Shown: positions 63,000 through 64,000 of the stretch, one piece after another | Layout of the letters: the number at the start of each line of letters is the position of its first letter | How positions within the stretch are numbered: the stretch's first letter is position 1 | Assembly (NCBI RefSeq): GCF_014518425.1 | Contig: NZ_JACVCU010000002.1 | Location: 868,001-932,000 of the forward strand | DNA: 64,000 nucleotides | DNA from: Terrabacter sp. MAHUQ-38 | GTDB lineage: Bacteria > Actinomycetota > Actinomycetes > Actinomycetales > Dermatophilaceae | Direction of reading: 5' to 3' | Notes under the pieces: generated by a model | What the model was told of the DNA's origin: nothing | The model's database searches: none | Seen by the model: the letters and a program-made list of their open reading frames with translations, nothing else | Program-made: the position numbers and the translations under genes

Positions 63000-64000
63000 G
63001 TGAGCATGACGAGCCCGCTGCCCGAGAAGGCTGCCGACACGACGGCCGAGCAGCCATGGCCGGTGCGGGTGCTCAGCCTCAAGATCTCGGACTACGTGGA
63101 CCGGATGAGCCAGCTCTGGGTCGAGGGCCAGGTGGTGCAGTTCAACCCGCGCGGTGGCACGGCCTTCCTCACGCTGCGCGACCCCGACGTCGACATGTCG
63201 CTCTCGGTGTCGGTGCCGATGAACGCCGTCAACGCGATGCCGATCCCGCTCGCGCAGGGCGCTCGCGTCGTCCTGCAGGCCAAGCCGACCTTCTGGACCA
63301 AGCGCGGCACCCTCCAGCTCGAGGCTCGTCAGATCCGGCCCGTCGGCATCGGCGACCTGCTGGCCCGCGTCGAGATCCTCAAGCGGACGCTCGCTGCCGA
63401 GGGTGTCTTCGACGTCGAGCGCAAGCGGCCGATCCCGTTCTTGCCACGACGAGTCGGGCTCATCACGGGCCGCAGCTCGGCCGCCGAGAAGGACGTCGTC
63501 GAGAACGCCCGGCGCCGCTGGCCGGCCGTCGTGTTCGAGATCCGCGAGGTCGCTGTGCAGGGCAGCACCGCCGTCACCGAGGTCGTGGAGGCGCTGCGCG
63601 AGCTCGACGGGCTGCCGGCCGTCGACGTCATCGTCATCGCCCGTGGCGGCGGCGCCCTCGAGGAGCTGCTGCCTTTCTCGAACGAGGCGATGATCCGCGC
63701 GGTCGCGCAGGCGCGCACGCCCGTCATCAGCGCCATCGGGCACGACGTCGACCAGCCGCTGCTCGACCTCGTGGCCGACTGGCGCGCCTCGACGCCGACG
63801 GACGCCGGCAAGAAGGTCGTCCCCGACGCCGCGCGCGAGCGCGGGCTCGTGGACACGGGCCGCGACCGCGTCCGCCGGGCCCTCGCACGCCGGATCGAGG
63901 CGGAGCGGTCGGGGCTGAGATCGCTCGTCTCGCGGCCGGTCATGGCCGACCCCGTCGCGCTCGTGCGCGTGCGCCGCCAGGAGATCTCGGCGCTCCGGTC
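63000..64000 (+). CDS. xseA: Exodeoxyribonuclease VII large subunit XseA (5' part, cut by window end)
   Basis: About 333 codons of this gene are present and the frame is open at the last base. The N-terminal OB-fold DNA-binding domain (about 20-115) has SDYVDRMSQLWVEGQVVQFN and GTAFLTLRDPD. The exonuclease core shows RVGLITGRSSAAEKDVVENA, VIVIARGGGALEELLPFSNE and VISAIGHDVDQPLLDLVAD, all XseA hallmarks. XseA with the small subunit XseB degrades single-stranded DNA in repair; xseB would be expected just beyond the window. The start is GTG 63000 by promoter spacing; ATG 63006 is an in-frame alternative. Confidence 0.94.
   Translation, partial: MSMTSPLPEKAADTTAEQPWPVRVLSLKISDYVDRMSQLWVEGQVVQFNPRGGTAFLTLRDPDVDMSLSVSVPMNAVNAMPIPLAQGARVVLQAKPTFWTKRGTLQLEARQIRPVGIGDLLARVEILKRTLAAEGVFDVERKRPIPFLPRRVGLITGRSSAAEKDVVENARRRWPAVVFEIREVAVQGSTAVTEVVEALRELDGLPAVDVIVIARGGGALEELLPFSNEAMIRAVAQARTPVISAIGHDVDQPLLDLVADWRASTPTDAGKKVVPDAARERGLVDTGRDRVRRALARRIEAERSGLRSLVSRPVMADPVALVRVRRQEISALR

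Overview
The window is high-GC, densely coded DNA from an actinobacterium. Supporting markers are the mycothiol deacetylase MshB, a DUF3117 protein, the succinylase lysine/DAP genes dapC-dapD-dapE, a sigE-rseA-htrA-tatB stress operon, a 7Fe ferredoxin, and many leaderless promoters. The gene set fits a Micrococcales member, perhaps near Intrasporangiaceae; that family guess is inference and was not tested by any search.

Region 1 (1-24.7 kb) is mostly core metabolism and envelope maintenance. It holds a small REP-like repeat array, the sigE-rseA-htrA-tatB operon read leftward, an O-methyltransferase, DUF3117, an enoyl-CoA hydratase/isomerase, a DinB-like protein, and a coupled LOG/DivIVA-like/mannosyltransferase set. 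These are followed by dapE and dapD (divergent), a lysozyme-like membrane protein, citrate synthase, fdxA-dapC, a GNAT protein, a VanW-like protein, mshB, an LpqW-like lipoprotein, typA, a Nudix hydrolase and a pterin dehydratase. From what I recall of the Mycobacterium tuberculosis map, many of these genes lie in one neighbourhood there too (roughly Rv1165-Rv1224).

Region 2 (24.7-44 kb) is more variable. It has a leaderless 39-codon ORF coupled to two CorC/HlyC-type membrane proteins, a complete peptide ABC importer with two hairpins separating the binding protein from a permease, and a FrnE/DsbA-like oxidoreductase. A secreted small protein lies divergent to a large STAND-type regulator. 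Then come a 1039-residue secreted M14 carboxypeptidase, two proteins of unknown role, an ArsC-like reductase and methylglyoxal synthase. Three related stem-loops sit behind genes here.

Region 3 (44-51.4 kb) is a catabolic operon for four-carbon sugar acids (L-threonate and D-erythronate): ltnD-otnK-otnC-MFS transporter-otnI-denD followed by a FadR/GntR repressor. Its promoter carries an exact Crp/GlxR-type site and a perfect 15-bp operator-like palindrome over the -10 box. The likely end product is dihydroxyacetone phosphate.

Region 4 (51.5-64 kb) holds an alpha/beta hydrolase, a phosphoribosyltransferase-hydrolase fusion, ychF, a thioesterase, an M15-like peptidase, rmuC, two tandem substrate-binding/VWA paralogues (one with a damaged MIDAS motif), ispH and the 5' part of xseA, cut by the window end.

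I saw no rRNA, tRNA, insertion sequence, prophage or CRISPR array. The observations I rate highest are the doubly controlled threonate/erythronate promoter, the recurring TANNNT-(6-7 nt)-start architecture, the leaderless small ORF before the CorC pair, the over-represented GTATGCC/GGCATAC heptamer, and the SBP-VWA pair.
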